This document shows, in pieces, positions 51,883 to 63,299 of a DNA stretch of 64,000 nt. The translations under genes were made by a program, and so were the position numbers. Every line of letters starts with the position of its first letter. Within the stretch, counting starts at the first letter, position 1. This DNA is from Scylla paramamosain (Eukaryota; Arthropoda; Malacostraca; Decapoda; Portunidae), in NCBI RefSeq assembly GCF_035594125.1, contig NC_087152.1, forward strand, positions 18,940,001 to 19,004,000. The letters are read 5' to 3'. The notes beneath the pieces were generated by a model. That model saw nothing but the letters and a program-made list of their open reading frames with translations. It was not told where the DNA came from and made no database searches.

Positions 51883-52846
51883 GGCCCGATTTACACTACT
51901 CCGTTCTTACGGATTCCGTTTCCGTGTTTCCGTACACCCAAGGTCCATGTAGATGGATCATGTTTAGATGGACCTTGCGTACACCGTCCAACAATGACGT
52001 CACCACTGTTTCCGTTCAAACAACTATGGCCCGGTTTGCACTACTCCGTTTTTACGGATTCCGTTTCTGTACACCGTCCAACAATGACGTCACCACCGTT
52101 TCCGTTCGAGCCACTGTAGTGGGAACCGGGCTCCGCCGTCGAACAGAAGACATGAACCAAGTTTAACTTTGTAGGGAGAGATGGGTATTATTGCACGTAT
52201 TGATATTTTGAATGTTCTAGGTATGATAGTTAAGTGCATGAACAGAAAAAAAAAAAAAAACGTGATTGATTTATAGCTTTGTAATGTAACAATGTTATAT
52301 TGTAAATTAAACATTTTTACATCATGGAAAAAGATGAGTGACTGGGGTGCCAGGGTGAGGTGCGGCAACACCGCAAAACATAAACACAAGCACATGGACA
52401 GACTGGACAGATTTCAGCCCAACAAACTGCAGAAACGCAACAACCCTCACTCAGCAGCTATGGTAATGACAGTGTAGTAATAAATGACATCCAGACAACC
52501 GAAAAATACTGTTATAGCATCCCTCTTCACCACACCGTGTACAGAAAACACTAATGCCCCCACCATGCCTTGTAGGATTCACTAGCGTGTAGTTACTTAT
52601 ATTTCTTTACTACGCAATAAATAACACTTCACCTTACTGGCCTCTCTTCGTCAGCTGCGGGCATCAAGGTGGCAAGAAGTATACAAATTCCTTGTCGAGG
52701 TCTCCTCCGCGCGGCCATGTTCATAAACATGGATATGGAGACGGCGGCCAACTCCTCCGATCAGTACGGACTCCGTTTTTGTGACGTCATTGTTGGACGG
52801 TGAACGGAGTCGGAGTCTGTAAAAACGGAATAGTGTGAACCGGGCC
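51883..52846. mobile_element. GGCCCGGTT-ended MITE carrying CRE palindromes
   Basis: The outer left end GGCCCGATTTACACTACTCC at 51883, an inner left end GGCCCGGTTTGCACTACTCC at 52028, and the right end (reverse complement GGCCCGGTTCACACTATTCC) at 52846 are homologous. CCGTCCAACAATGACGTCAC is present near all three. Either one copy inserted in another or the left end was duplicated. No coding capacity and no clear target duplication. Confidence 0.72.
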
Positions 52847-52884
52847 TAAGTCCTACCGGCGGACGTAACAATACTTACCGCACC

Positions 52885-53118
52885 AACCAGTCAAATGAAC
52901 ATGTTTACAAGCAAATTCGTCCCTTATCGAGTGTGGTCCGCTGGGAACTGAAAGAAGACTTTATTGTGGCAACGAAGATCACGAAAAAAAAAGTAAGAAT
53001 AATAATATTGAACACGAAAATAATGTATCTGAGTATTCAAACCGTTCCAAGAAACCATGAGCCGAATATATCATCTACCGAATTCATCATCAAAGCAGCA
53101 AGATGCTCACCCCGTGAG
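52885..53118 (-). repeat. Dispersed repeat, copy 2 (inverted)
   Basis: Inverted partner of 48088-48445: GGCTCATGGTTTCTTGGAAC and GTGTGGTCCGCTGGGAACTG are readable here. It lacks the TA/GT expansion, having an A9 run at the equivalent place. Identity unknown. Confidence 0.7.
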
Positions 53119-54006
53119 CGTTGAAGCGCAGGCCGCTTCAACGTCCGATACACGCTCGGTTTTGCCTGAACAGTCTGGTTTGAGCAGGCAGCCTGAGCGT
53201 GTATCGAGCCCTTTACACTCACCATCCTGGCCATCCACGACTCAAGTGAGTGAAGGTATTAATGTGAAGACTGTGAGAAAAAAATGGATAAATAGAATGA
53301 ATAGTGAATAATGACCAATGTTCAACGCGAGACGAATCATTAGCATCAATACCTCACACTGTTAGGGAGCCCATACACACCCAAGGATGAGAGACAGATA
53401 AGGATTGTTCAGTGAAACTTCATCAACTTACCCATGACGTCACGCTCTATATGACGTCAAGGTGGTGACGCATACTGGAGCAAGGATGAGAGTCTCCCTC
53501 TTGCGCTGGAGACCCTTGCCAGCAAGAATCTCGTTCAGATCCAAAAATCTCCTTTTTTTTTTTTTTTTTGCTAAGATTTATGTATCATACGAAGTGTTGT
53601 CTTCTCTTAAAGAGTTAATAGTTGTACTGTACATGTAGTTTTAATTTGATGCGGTATTAATATTAAATTAGAATATATAATATTGTAATACCGGGGTGGC
53701 TAGTACACACTGACTCTAGACCCTAGTCACAAACCTAGAAACATTAAATCATTCACTGACTTTCTTAGCGAATGATCAGCATCCTTCCCAGGGTGCGTTA
53801 TGTGCATTTCATGTCTCTCACCCATCCTTTGCTTAACGTGTAACATTTCACCATTGGTCTACCTAACTTTTCTTCTCACGTCATTACACTTCTGTACCCT
53901 TTTTAGTTCCAGATAACTATCCTTAGTACTTGGTGTTAGTTCTCATTAATAATCACAATTACTTTTACTTCTATAAAAAAGAACAATTCTTCCAGGTTAA
54001 CAAGAA
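53119..54006. other. Spacer with two CRE palindromes, no gene
   Basis: TGACGTCA at 53435-53442 and 53452-53459, 17 bp apart, in a segment starting near GGGAGCCCATACACACCC. No coding frame was recognised. Confidence 0.5.
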
Positions 54007-54507
54007 TATACTGCAGCTAGGGTTTCCTGTTTTTGGGATTTTATAGCATCCCGGGATTCCGGGAAAAATCAAGACATTTCCCGGGATCCCGGGATTTCCC
54101 GTAGCAGATAATGTTTGCTAATACTCCTTCTCTATCGTAATTCGTAAATGAACCTCAGTAGTACTTTTTTTTTTTTTTTTTTTTTTTACAGTAACAGGAG
54201 AGACTCAAGGGCACAACAAAAGACAGAAAAAATACGCTGTTACTTACCCTGTGAAAGTGTGAAATAAGTATTTTTAAATGACATAGAGTTTCCTAATACG
54301 TATAGAATATGAATTTTTGCATATTACCATATCCATATAGAAGCTTGGCCAGTAGCACTGGCCACCTCCACTGACCCCCATCAAGCCATCTTGCTCCACA
54401 AGACTGTAAACTACACAGAAAATGAAACTATGGAATAACTTTTGCATATATTCAATAACATATGTAAAATAATTTGAACACCATATTCCACAAAACCTAA
54501 AAAGTGA

Positions 54508-54508
54508 A

Positions 54509-54547
<39 letters not shown>

Positions 54548-54549
54548 AT
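54508..54549. repeat. (AAAT)n tract in hAT
   Basis: About ten AAAT units between the left end and the transposase stop of the hAT. Confidence 0.9.
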
Positions 54550-54830
54550 GAAAATACTGAAAGTTCCGAAATGCCCTGAAATTAAAGAAGAGTAGATATT
54601 ATCTGGTATTTTCCCAGTGTATTTGAATAAAGCTGAAGAAAATAAAAATTCCGTAATGCACATACAAAATCATAAAAAGAATATTTGGAATTTAGGCCCA
54701 ACTTTCCAGATATGGTAAACGAAAAGAGGGAAGTGGGACTTTAAACACCCAATGCTAGAGTATGGAATGGCCTGTAGATAAAAAAAAAAAATAAATAAAT
54801 AAATCACAGCTGCAAATGCAGTCATACACC

Positions 54831-56766
54831 CTAAGAATTATTTTTGAAATAACTCTTCAAAAAGCACAAACAGTCAATACTACGATCACTGAGCTTTGAT
54901 CTTAGTTTGGTAATAAAAAGGCCAGCTGCTGAAAAAGCCCTTTCAGATTCAACTGACGTTGGTGGTACAGAGTTGAGAGCCTGGAACAATTTTTCTAAAT
55001 TCTGTGTTCTGTCCCCAGTTGCCTCAAATACACTGAATTCCTTCCCAATGTAGTTACATTCACTTCTCTTTTTTGTACTTTGTGTCTGAATCTGATCTAT
55101 GGCTGCCATAGATCTATCAGTGAGTGAGCTTTGTTGATTTACAGATGTTTCCACATTATCACTAGTTGTAGCTTCTTCATCACTTACTTGAAACAGTCTT
55201 CCTAACAGCTGTTTAGCTGACTCCACGATGGCAGACTTACGGGGTAAAGCTAATGGTAATCTTTCCTCACAGCTGTTATAAGCCTTACCACAATGCAGGT
55301 ATTTCATAAGGCCTACGAGAACCGCACTCCTCCTTTCATTTATTCTGCTATAGAGAGAATTTTGCAGCTTCATTGAAAATGATGACTTTTGTTCATTCAA
55401 TTCTTTCAACATGAATGAAAACACACCTTCAGCACTAAGAATAGTTGTACCTCTGCATCCCATCCTCTCTGCCCCTAGTTTCACTGGTTGCAGTGCTGTT
55501 ACTAAGTCATTCAGCACTTTTAATTCTCCATTTGTGATGTTCATTTCCATATTACAGTCAATCATAGCTTTAGCAACTGAGTTTTTTACTTTGAGAAATC
55601 GCTCTAGCATGTCTAGCAAGCTGTTCCACCTTGTCTTTGAGTCGAGTTTTAGCATCAGTTCTTTGCCATATTCACTAACAACATACATCTGCAGCTTCTC
55701 ATTTCTTGTGGGTGATTTTCTAAAAATCTTTACAATTTTCCTGACTTTGTTGATGGTGACAGACAAATCTATGTTCCCTACTTCATCATCTTCCAGATCC
55801 TCTAACCTAATATTTTCCAAATCCTCATCTGATACCACCTCTATCATACTACTCAACTCTTCTTCCTCTGGCACAGCTTCCACATCATCAGCTTCCTCTT
55901 CTTGGAGATGGGTAACATTTCTCCTTTCCAAACTAACTAAGTTACCATCTGTTTTCTTGTAAAGAACATCACAAACAGCAAGATGTATTCCATGAGCATA
56001 ACACATGTGATGACAGGTCTTAATCAGTTTGCCAAATTTAACCATGACGCTGGCTCCATCAGTTACACATGCAACTACATCTCTTTCCAAGTTTACCTGA
56101 AACTCGGCTAACTTATTCTCAACTACCTCAACTGCAGTCTCTGCTGGTAGTGAACCTGTAATTCTAGCCATTCCTAGATTCCAAAAGGTATCACTAGTAT
56201 GTAAATTTATGTTCATGTATCTCTTGTTTTTTAGTGAAGTATACTCATCAAGAGATAATCCAAACCTAACCCCAACATTCTTCCTTTTGTTAATATCAAA
56301 TATCACCCTTTCTTTTGCAACATAGTACTGCTTATGTACAAGATCCATAACAAGAGTTGGACTTTGAGGCAATTTGTATCCCCTTGCAAGCATTGATGTC
56401 TTTATGAACTCACTCTTGGCAATGGCATTTATGGAAAATCCATCTACTGCAGCTAGCTTCCCAACGATTTCTTCCTTCGTCTCCTCCTTTTTAAAAAAAA
56501 TCAGTCATTTTCTGTTGCACAGAATTCCTCTTCACCTCACTCGTATCTTTATCATGAGACCTGTCTGAAGGACGTTTGAGATTTTCTGTTTTTTCAATTG
56601 AATGTTTGCTCTTGAGATGACGGATCATACCACTGGTAGACCATCCTCTGCACTTTATAACTGCATGACACTTTTTACATCGTGACGATTCTTCACATTT
56701 AAGTTTTTAAAAATATTTCCATGCATAAGACTCAGTACTGGTTGTTGCTTCTGCCTCGTCTGCCAT
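54831..56766 (-). pseudogene. hAT transposase with BED finger; one stop, one frameshift
   Basis: The start ATG is at 56764-56766 (MADEAEATT). A BED finger follows, with C-x2-C and H-x4-H in CRRCH-like context (CKKCH, SGMIRHLKSKHS). An in-frame TAA interrupts it at WKYF*K. A second break is an extra T in a homopolymer run near 56497, after MTDFF. From there an open frame runs to the end, including 520 codons from 56393: DEYTSLKNKRYMNI and CVTDGASVM, HHMCYAHGIHLAVCDVL, and the C-terminal hAT dimerisation block VESERAFSAAGLFITK. It would cut and paste hAT DNA as a dimer. About 645 codons, the usual family size. Only two lesions make it one of the youngest DNA transposons here. Confidence 0.9.
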
Positions 56767-57247
56767 TTTAATGGTTATGTAGAGTCAGATAATTCAGTAA
56801 ATCACCTGAAAAAAAAAAAAAATCATTCTCTATATTCCCTATAAGGATGTTGTTGTCACAATAAATCATATCCATGTGAGAGACCCCGTATTTGTAGTCT
56901 GTAACACGAAAATTCAATAACGAACTCACATTCAGAGACACAGTTATGAGGAACAGGCGACTTATTTTCTAGTTTTTACACTGTATTATTTCAGGCTCAC
57001 CCCACCGAAGTAGAATTATGGTAAGGACAAATGAATGAGGATGTTAGCAATCAGCATGAAGCAGGCCACAGGAAATAATTTCACATTACACAATTAACAC
57101 ACGTTACACACCTTCACGCAGGGATAGAATAGAACAGACTAACCTGACTCAGCGCCAGAAGCCCACCAAAGCAAAGAAGTGTACGAGAACGGTACGTGTC
57201 GTCGCTCGTCAGCTGATTCAGCTCATCGCTGTCTCGCTTCCAGCCCA

Positions 57248-57248
<1 letters not shown>

Positions 57249-57301
<53 letters not shown>
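57249..57301. repeat. (CT)n microsatellite in hAT
   Basis: 53 nt of pure CT, between the transposase start and the right terminus. Confidence 0.95.
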
Positions 57302-57304
<3 letters not shown>

Positions 57305-57744
57305 CATTTTCGTATTTTTTAGCTGACATAAGAAAAAAATAATAAAAAGAAGTTTCCCGGGATTTCCCGGGATTTCACATATTTCCCGGGAAGGAAAAAA
57401 AGCCCATTTATGGCCGGGATCCCGGGATCCCGGGATCCCAGTCTGCAGCCCTGTATACTCAGTACTGTACTGTGCAAGCATATTGCAATGCAAAGTTGTT
57501 TCTGATTTATTATTTTTTTTTTATTTCTCTGTTTAGGCTTTTTTTTTTATTTATTTATTTTTTTTACTTTCTCAGCATGAAATGTATTAATGTGGGAGTG
57601 GTGGCGAGGGCAGAGTAACAGCAAGTGTTCCGGAGTGCCCGGCTGTGTGAGCCACCAGGGGCAATGCTCAATGTTTGGACTTCTTCGTTAACGACCAGAA
57701 AGTTATTTCTTTTCAATTTTATTTCTTTTATTGTCTTTTTTTTT

Positions 57745-57935
57745 TTGTCATTATTTTCTGAGTTACTCTCATAAATTTGTTCGTTTTATATTTCTTTTCT
57801 TCTGACAATTTTCTGTTTTATGTTTTTTTCTGGTAATTTTCTGTTGATCCTTTTGTTGTGGTAATTTTCAGTTTTATCCTTTTTTGTGATTTAGTTTTAT
57901 CTTTTTTTTGTGGTAATTTTGTTTTATTTATATAA
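57745..57935. repeat. T-rich minisatellite, left block
   Basis: Irregular units around TGGTAATTTTCAGTTTTATC and CTTTTTTG, starting with TTACTCTCATAAATTTGTTC. The same start and units recur at 63.3 kb, beyond the CR1-like LINE. Confidence 0.7.
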
Positions 57936-57959
57936 ATATGACATGAAATGAAAATTCAT

Positions 57960-58800
57960 AAATATGGCAGGAGTGATGTAGGGAGTGAAGTCCTTCAGGC
58001 ATTGGAGGCCACTTTAACCTTGTAATTAGACATCTCTGTCACGTCAGGTGTGGCCTCCACAAAGTTATTCCACAACCGTGCTGCTCTGGCCATGTAGGTC
58101 CGTTGGTGTTGCGATGTGTGGGATAGAGGCACTGTCACCCGCTAGCCTCCTGCCAGTGCCTGTCTCGTCATTCTTTGGGTGAGATGTGGCGACAGGCACA
58201 GATGGGTAAGGTGAGGAGTGTGCAGCACCTGAGCCTTATGGCAGACCGTCAGTGCTGACACGTCCCGGTGGTACTCCAGAAACATGCTGGCAGGAATCTC
58301 CGCCTAATCTCCCAGCAGTTTGAGGGCGTGCCTCTGCACCGCGTCAAGGCGCTGGATGTGGTTGGCAGCCCTGGACATCCGTGACAAGGCACCATATTCC
58401 ATACAAGGGCGAATTCGTGCCTTGTAACGCGTTAGGATGCCTTGGGAGTCCAGGTTGCCCGCCACTCTCCGAAGATCTTGATGTTATCCTGGAGGGCAGA
58501 TGGACTTCCTTGAATAGCAGCTGTCCCTCCACGGCCTAAGCAGCTGCAGGAGATCAGGAGACAACCATATCGTATATCTTCTCTGGCATAAAGTTGACCT
58601 GCCACACCCTCCCTTACTCCTCTGCTACCTTCAGATGTCTGTTGACGGCTGCGATGGCGCGCTGGCCGTCCTGGCGGCGGTAAGAGAGGGAGATGGTGGT
58701 CATTAGCATAAGCCTTTGCACCTGGGAGCTGACGAAGCAGGTCATCAATGTACCGTATTTGATGGCGTACTAGGCGCACCTCTGCATAAGACACCCCTAT
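57960..58800 (-). pseudogene. LINE ORF2 reverse transcriptase C-terminal half remnant
   Basis: The - strand reads YIDDLLRQLPGAKAYAND (a mutated YADD box), DNIKIFGEW and CNTL/WCL thumb-like pieces, ending in WNNFVEATPDVTEMSNYK near 58060. Multiple frameshifts. It continues the RT interrupted at 59.91 kb. Confidence 0.8.
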
Positions 58801-58860
58801 TTTACAAGGATGTTGTGTGGAAAAATTTTTGTTTCATCATAACGTTATAGAAAAAGATTG

Positions 58861-58863
<3 letters not shown>

Positions 58864-58900
<37 letters not shown>
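58864..58900. repeat. (GT)n at the nested LINE 3' end
   Basis: Pure GT directly left of the family J copy. Confidence 0.95.
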
Positions 58901-58907
<7 letters not shown>

Positions 58908-59910
58908 CCACTAGTCAAGGGCAACAACATTTTTTAATAAAAAAAAAGTCCTGCTTAATGCCAGTTCTCATAGAAATATCAGATTGAAAAAAAATATAAA
59001 AAAAAACAGGATGTGTCTTAAAACTTACCTCTTGAAAGAGGTGAAGTCATAGGAAAGAGGAAATGCAAAAGCAGGCTGGGAGTTCTAGACTTTACTAGAG
59101 AAAGAGATGAATAATTCACAATGCAAGTTAACTCTTGCATTAAAGAGGTGGACAGAATAAAGATGAGAGAAAAAAGAAAGTCCTGTGCAGCCAGGCTGTA
59201 GGAAGAGAGGAGATTTGCAGTTAGCAAGATCAGAAGAGCAGTTAGCATGAAAATAGCGATAGAAGATAGCAAGAGATGCAACGTTGCTGTGATGAGAGAG
59301 AAAGGCTGAAGACAGTCAATTAGAGGAGAGGAATTGATATGAAGAAAAGCTTTTGATTCCATCCTCTCTAAAGTAGTGGTGTGAGTGGAAGCCCTCCCCT
59401 CCCCTCATACACGTGTAGCAAACTCCATACATGGACAGATAAAACCCCTTTACAGACTTAGTAACTGGGGTGGGGGAGGAGTGAGAAAAACTGGCAGAGA
59501 CAACACTGAATGCCTAAAGCTAAAGATGAGATATGAAGTTTCCAGTTTAGATTATAAATAAAGGACAGACCGAGGATGTTCAGTGTAGAACAGGACAGTT
59601 GAGTGTCATTGAAGAACAGGGATAAATATCTGGAAGGTTGTGTCAAGTTGATAGATGGAGGAACTGAGTTTTTAAGGCATTGAACAATACTAAGTTTGCT
59701 CTCCCCCAATCAGAAACTTTAGAGAGATCAGAACTCAGGCGCTCTGTGGCTTCCCTGCATGAAATGTTTACTTCATGGAGGGTTGGACGTCTACAAAAAG
59801 ACCAAAAAGACGTGGAAAAGTGTAGGGCAGTATTATCAGCATCAGAGAGGATAGGACTAGAAGTTTGGTTTAGAAGACCATTGATGAATAATAGGAAGAG
59901 AGTGGGTGCC
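58899..59910 (-). pseudogene. Old family J LINE copy nested in a CR1-like LINE
   Basis: Diverged 3' UTR and RT C-terminal half (59018-59362, 59458-59709, 59643-59912 with [17 protein letters not shown] and a YADD equivalent reading SDADN). It interrupts the RT of a different LINE on the same strand, and the (GT)n tract at 58864-58900 abuts its 3' end. It looks older than the copies at 8.2 and 41.4 kb. Confidence 0.82.
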
Positions 59911-59919
59911 AAAACCCCT

Positions 59920-60680
59920 AAAAGAGTGTGTGTTTTGTCCTCACATCTGGTGTGATGCAGCGCTGTGGTTGTGGAGGTATTCCTGGAGTAGTGTCAACAG
60001 ACTTGTCGATCCCCTTCACTCGTAGCTTTGCCAGAAGGACGGAGTGCCACACTTGATCAAAGATATTGGCGATGTCCAGTGTCACCACGAGTATGTCCAA
60101 GCCTTCATCGAGGGTGTCTTGCCACTTTTGTGAGAGGAGGAGGAGGTTGGAGGTGGAGTGGCCTGGCCTGAACCCAAACTGGTGAGGAAAGAGAAGATTG
60201 CACAAGTATTGCACGATGACAGCAGCAATCATTTTCTCAAACACCTTGCCCATGGCGGAAAGTAGGGAGATGGATCGGTAGCGGCGTGGATCAGACCTTG
60301 AGTCTGATCCACAGGCAGGATCTACAGGCAGGTTCCTGTGGACAGGAACCACATTCAATTCCTTCCAGGCAGCTAGCCACTTCTTTTCCTCAAGGCAGGC
60401 AGTTAAGATGTCTGCAAGAGGTTCTGACAGCTCCTTTGTACAGTTTTTCAGTACCTGTGGGCTGATGTCTGGGCCTGTAGCTTTCCCCGCATCAACCTCT
60501 TGGAGTACTTTCTCCACCTGTTCCGTAGTGACTGGGACCGAAGAGATAATCAGGTCCATCTTTTTGTGGCAGCACGGGTGGGGGACAGTTGTGGTCTTGT
60601 ACTTGCATTTTTTGTGCAAAGAGTTCGGCCAGGGGAACGGCCTTGTCCTCACTGTTCGTGGCCGTGGACCTATTAGGTCT
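59920..60680 (-). pseudogene. LINE ORF2 reverse transcriptase N-terminal half remnant
   Basis: Contains DAGKATGPDISPQVLK, WKELNVVPVHR, RRYRSISLLSAMGKVFEKM, FGFRPGHSTSNLLLL and LDIANIFDQVWH, the finger/palm motifs of a CR1/Jockey-like RT. The reading frame ends where the nested family J copy begins near 59910. Confidence 0.87.
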
Positions 60681-61094
60681 GATGGGGGGAGGGGGCACGG
60701 TATCCTGCTTCATATTGGCTTGCCGCTTCTTAATGAGTGACTACCACGTCTTGCTGCCCCCTCTAAGACCGCTGAGTTTTTGTCTCATCAATTCTTCCCA
60801 GTGTTTTTTTCGCCCACTTGGAGGTGGCTGTCATCCTCCTGCATGCTGCCCGGTGTAGGATGAGGTTCTGGTTTGAGGGGCACTGTTTGTACCTCCTCCA
60901 AGCAGAATACTTGGGCTTGGTGGCAGCGTGACACCAAAAACCAAACCGGAGGGGGTCAGTGGCCTTGATGATGTATGTGCAGTGATGAACAAACTAGGAC
61001 TGAAGGGCGACCAGCTTCAAGGTTAGGGTGTGGACCTTCGCCTTCACATCAGCGATGAGAAGAGTCTCCCAGTCCATGTCGTTTAGGGCTCGCC

Positions 61095-61800
61095 TCAGTG
61101 CTGGCCATTCTGCTTTGTCACACAGCCATGCGATGATGAAACAGCTGCTTCCTTCGCTGCGTTAAGTTGTATGTGAGTTATCAAGGCGTTGTGGTCTGAG
61201 CTACCCACCTTGTCCAGTTGCTGACATCCGATGTTGGCTTCAGGGAGGTCAGACAGTACAGGGATGAGTAGCCCCCTACGTTCATGGATCTGGAACGTGA
61301 TGTGGTTGACGAGGTCTTGTACTGACACCAGGCTGTCATAAGCTTGCTGCTCTAGATGGAAGTTAAGATTCCCCATGATTAGAGCATTCTTGCATCCATG
61401 TCGTTGGAGCAAACTCTCAAGCTCCTCCGCCAGAAAGTCAAACGAGGAGTGTCCTTTCCTTGGGGGTTGATAGAGGATACAGAGCAGCAAGCCACTGTTA
61501 TCTTGTAATATTATACAGAAGAAGAGTGCTTCCATGAGGTGAGGGAAGTTGACCAACAATTCCTGGGTCTGAACGTCATTTTTGAAACAAGCTGCTACTC
61601 CTCTACCTGTTCTGCCACCGCGGTCTTTCTTTACCCAGTATGTGTACTCAGGTATTTTACCATATGTTGGCTTCACCTCTTTGTTAAGCCACATTTCTGT
61701 TACTGCTACAATGTCAGCTTTTTCACGCAAGATAAAGTTGTGTGATTGATCTCCGATATTAGTGCGGAGTCCTCTGACGTTAGCTGACGATAGTTAGCTG
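61095..61800 (-). pseudogene. LINE ORF2 endonuclease domain remnant
   Basis: Reads ANVRGLRTN, ADIVAVTEMWLN (catalytic E kept), RGGRTGRGVAACF, LYQPPRKG, LIMGNLNFH and VGSSDHNAL. The D of the expected GDLN box is N here, so nicking activity is probably lost. It lies upstream of the RT remnant on the same strand. Confidence 0.85.
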
Positions 61801-62184
61801 AGAGGTGTGACCATGGCTCAGGTGTGTTGGTGTGGCTTTGTGACGGCGAGGTGAGCTTCTCTCAGTAGTAGCTGCTATGCTGGGGAGAGGACCATTCACG
61901 GTGATGTCTTGGCTGCACCTTTCACCGATAGTGTTGCCACCCGAGGTCACGAAAGGGCTCCTGGGGCTGGAGGTTTCTGTAGGAAGGTTGCTTGCACTTG
62001 TTTTAACCTCAGCTAGCTCCAATCTGGGGATGGCTTCCTGTCTTGTGTCAGCCGCTTGAGAGTAGCATTGATCCGCTGAGTATTTAGGTCACAAGCAGTA
62101 CTGACAGGTGAGGTGGCCTTGCGTTCTACGGGGAGGGTGGTGCGGCTGGGCAGGTGGGGTGTAGTGGAGTGAAGGCTGGTGTTG

Positions 62185-62204
62185 TTAGGTTAGGTTAGGT
62201 TAGG
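62185..62204. repeat. Interstitial (TTAGG)4
   Basis: Four perfect units of the common arthropod telomere repeat, between ORF1 and ORF2 of the CR1-like LINE. Confidence 0.9.
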
Positions 62205-62483
62205 CGGAGGTGGCAGGTGGAGTATCGGTACTGGTAGTAGTGACAGTGGAAGGGTTCAAACCAAGGCAGCCTCAGGGAAGTTGTCGCAGGAGATCAGATT
62301 CCCATCATTGTTTCATGGTGTGTGATGAAGGTACATGATTTCACCCATGCATTATCGACTGCCATAGTGATAGCAGTGGTACCAACGGTGCGAGTTGACC
62401 TCCTACTGTCCTTGTCTCTCGCGTCACTAAGGGCTTCTATTAGGTTTAACAGCTCCAGTATCTGTGTTTTTTTTTTTTTCTTC

Positions 62484-62890
62484 TTATCCAGTCCTACTGA
62501 AGTGTGAGTGAATGATGTTTTTGTTTCTTAATATCTCTTGCTTGAGATGTAAGATGTGAGTTACAAGCTTCTCCATTTCCATCTCCATGCATTGCCATTC
62601 CTCTTCGTCTTCCTCCTTGTATTCCACTGGTGCATCGTTGTCTGCTCGGAAAGTGGTTGAGGGGTTGGGTGCGGCAACTAAGAAGTTATCGTCATCAGCA
62701 AAGGCATCACCAACAAACAACACTATGACGTCGATGTTGGCCTCTAGTCTCAGCTGCTGGGTCTTGGTGTGCGTGTACGTCTCCCAGTCACAAAGGCAAG
62801 CGGCATGACGTACATTTGGGCAGTCCGTCTCACCATCGCAGCAGATGTTAGGGGCATCTTTGTAGCCACCCTACCGCAGATGGCACACCA
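62484..62890 (-). pseudogene. LINE ORF1 remnant: PHD-like zinc finger plus acidic segment
   Basis: After one frame change near 62855, the - strand reads WCAICGRVATK, then NICCDGETDCPNVRHAAC, a C-x2-C...C-C...C...H-x2-C arrangement as in PHD fingers. It is followed by LRLEANIDVIVLFVGDAFAD and an acidic stretch (YKEEDEEEWQ). Such PHD-type ORF1 proteins are known in CR1-like LINEs, where they bind nucleic acid or partner proteins. An in-frame stop lies just ahead of the finger. Confidence 0.7.
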
Positions 62891-62900
62891 CCTTTTTTGG

Positions 62901-63299
62901 ACAATAACCCAAGTGTTTTATTCCAAGGATTTTCTTGTGTGCTCACATGTTGTACTCCGCATTGGTGGCTGGGTGGAGCAGATGTCAGGGGGAGAAAAAC
63001 CAGGATAGGGTGGTATAGGGATAGGGGTACTCCCTTGGGAATTAAAGGTCCAGAGGTGTGGCTGAGTGCAGGATTTGGCGTACTGGGCTACCAGATGTGT
63101 ACACCCTGAAACACCGTAGCACTTTCCACTGTTATTATCCGTTCACTAATACATTTAACACTATGTATTTCGCACTGTGTTGCAGCAGATGGTTGTTGTT
63201 CTTGTTATCAACGCTTTTAATGTCCACTGTAGATTTCTAGGCAAAAAAAAAAATCGCAAAAATGCGGGAGCTCCTCATACATGACCATGCTGGTCTCTC
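62901..63299. other. Spacer or LINE 5' end, no gene recognised
   Basis: Upstream of the LINE ORF1 on the - strand. It may be its 5' UTR. No conserved frame was seen. Confidence 0.4.

Larger units (their letters stand above)
54013..57453 (-). mobile_element. Nearly complete BED-hAT transposon (about 3.4 kb)
   Basis: Both ends carry clustered CCCGGGAT-type subterminal repeats (54040-54105 and 57355-57440). The right end is CAGCCCTG; the left is a decayed CAGCTAGGG. TATACT flanks both sides (54007-54012 and 57454-57459), consistent with part of an 8-bp target duplication. The transposase occupies the - strand from 56766 to 54831. A (CT)n tract at 57249-57301 lies inside. Confidence 0.85.
57960..62900 (-). 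mobile_element. CR1/Jockey-like LINE with PHD-finger ORF1, degraded
   Basis: Reading the - strand: ORF1 (about 62490-62890) with a PHD-like finger and acidic tail, ORF2 endonuclease (61095-61800), RT (59920-60680), an interrupting family J copy (58899-59910), and the RT palm to C terminus (57960-58800). All parts are broken by frameshifts. The catalytic boxes are altered: endonuclease GDLN reads GNLN, and the RT YADD reads YAND. The segment between RT motif A and the YADD region is largely missing around the insertion. T-rich minisatellite lies on both sides. Confidence 0.85.

Noticed and set aside
55411..55962. 183-codon + strand ORF
   Set aside because: Exact antisense shadow of the hAT transposase frame, which has clear conserved motifs.
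58344..58794. Separate proline/arginine-rich genes
   Set aside because: Frame-shifted pieces of the LINE RT (DDLLRQLPGAKAYAND and following).
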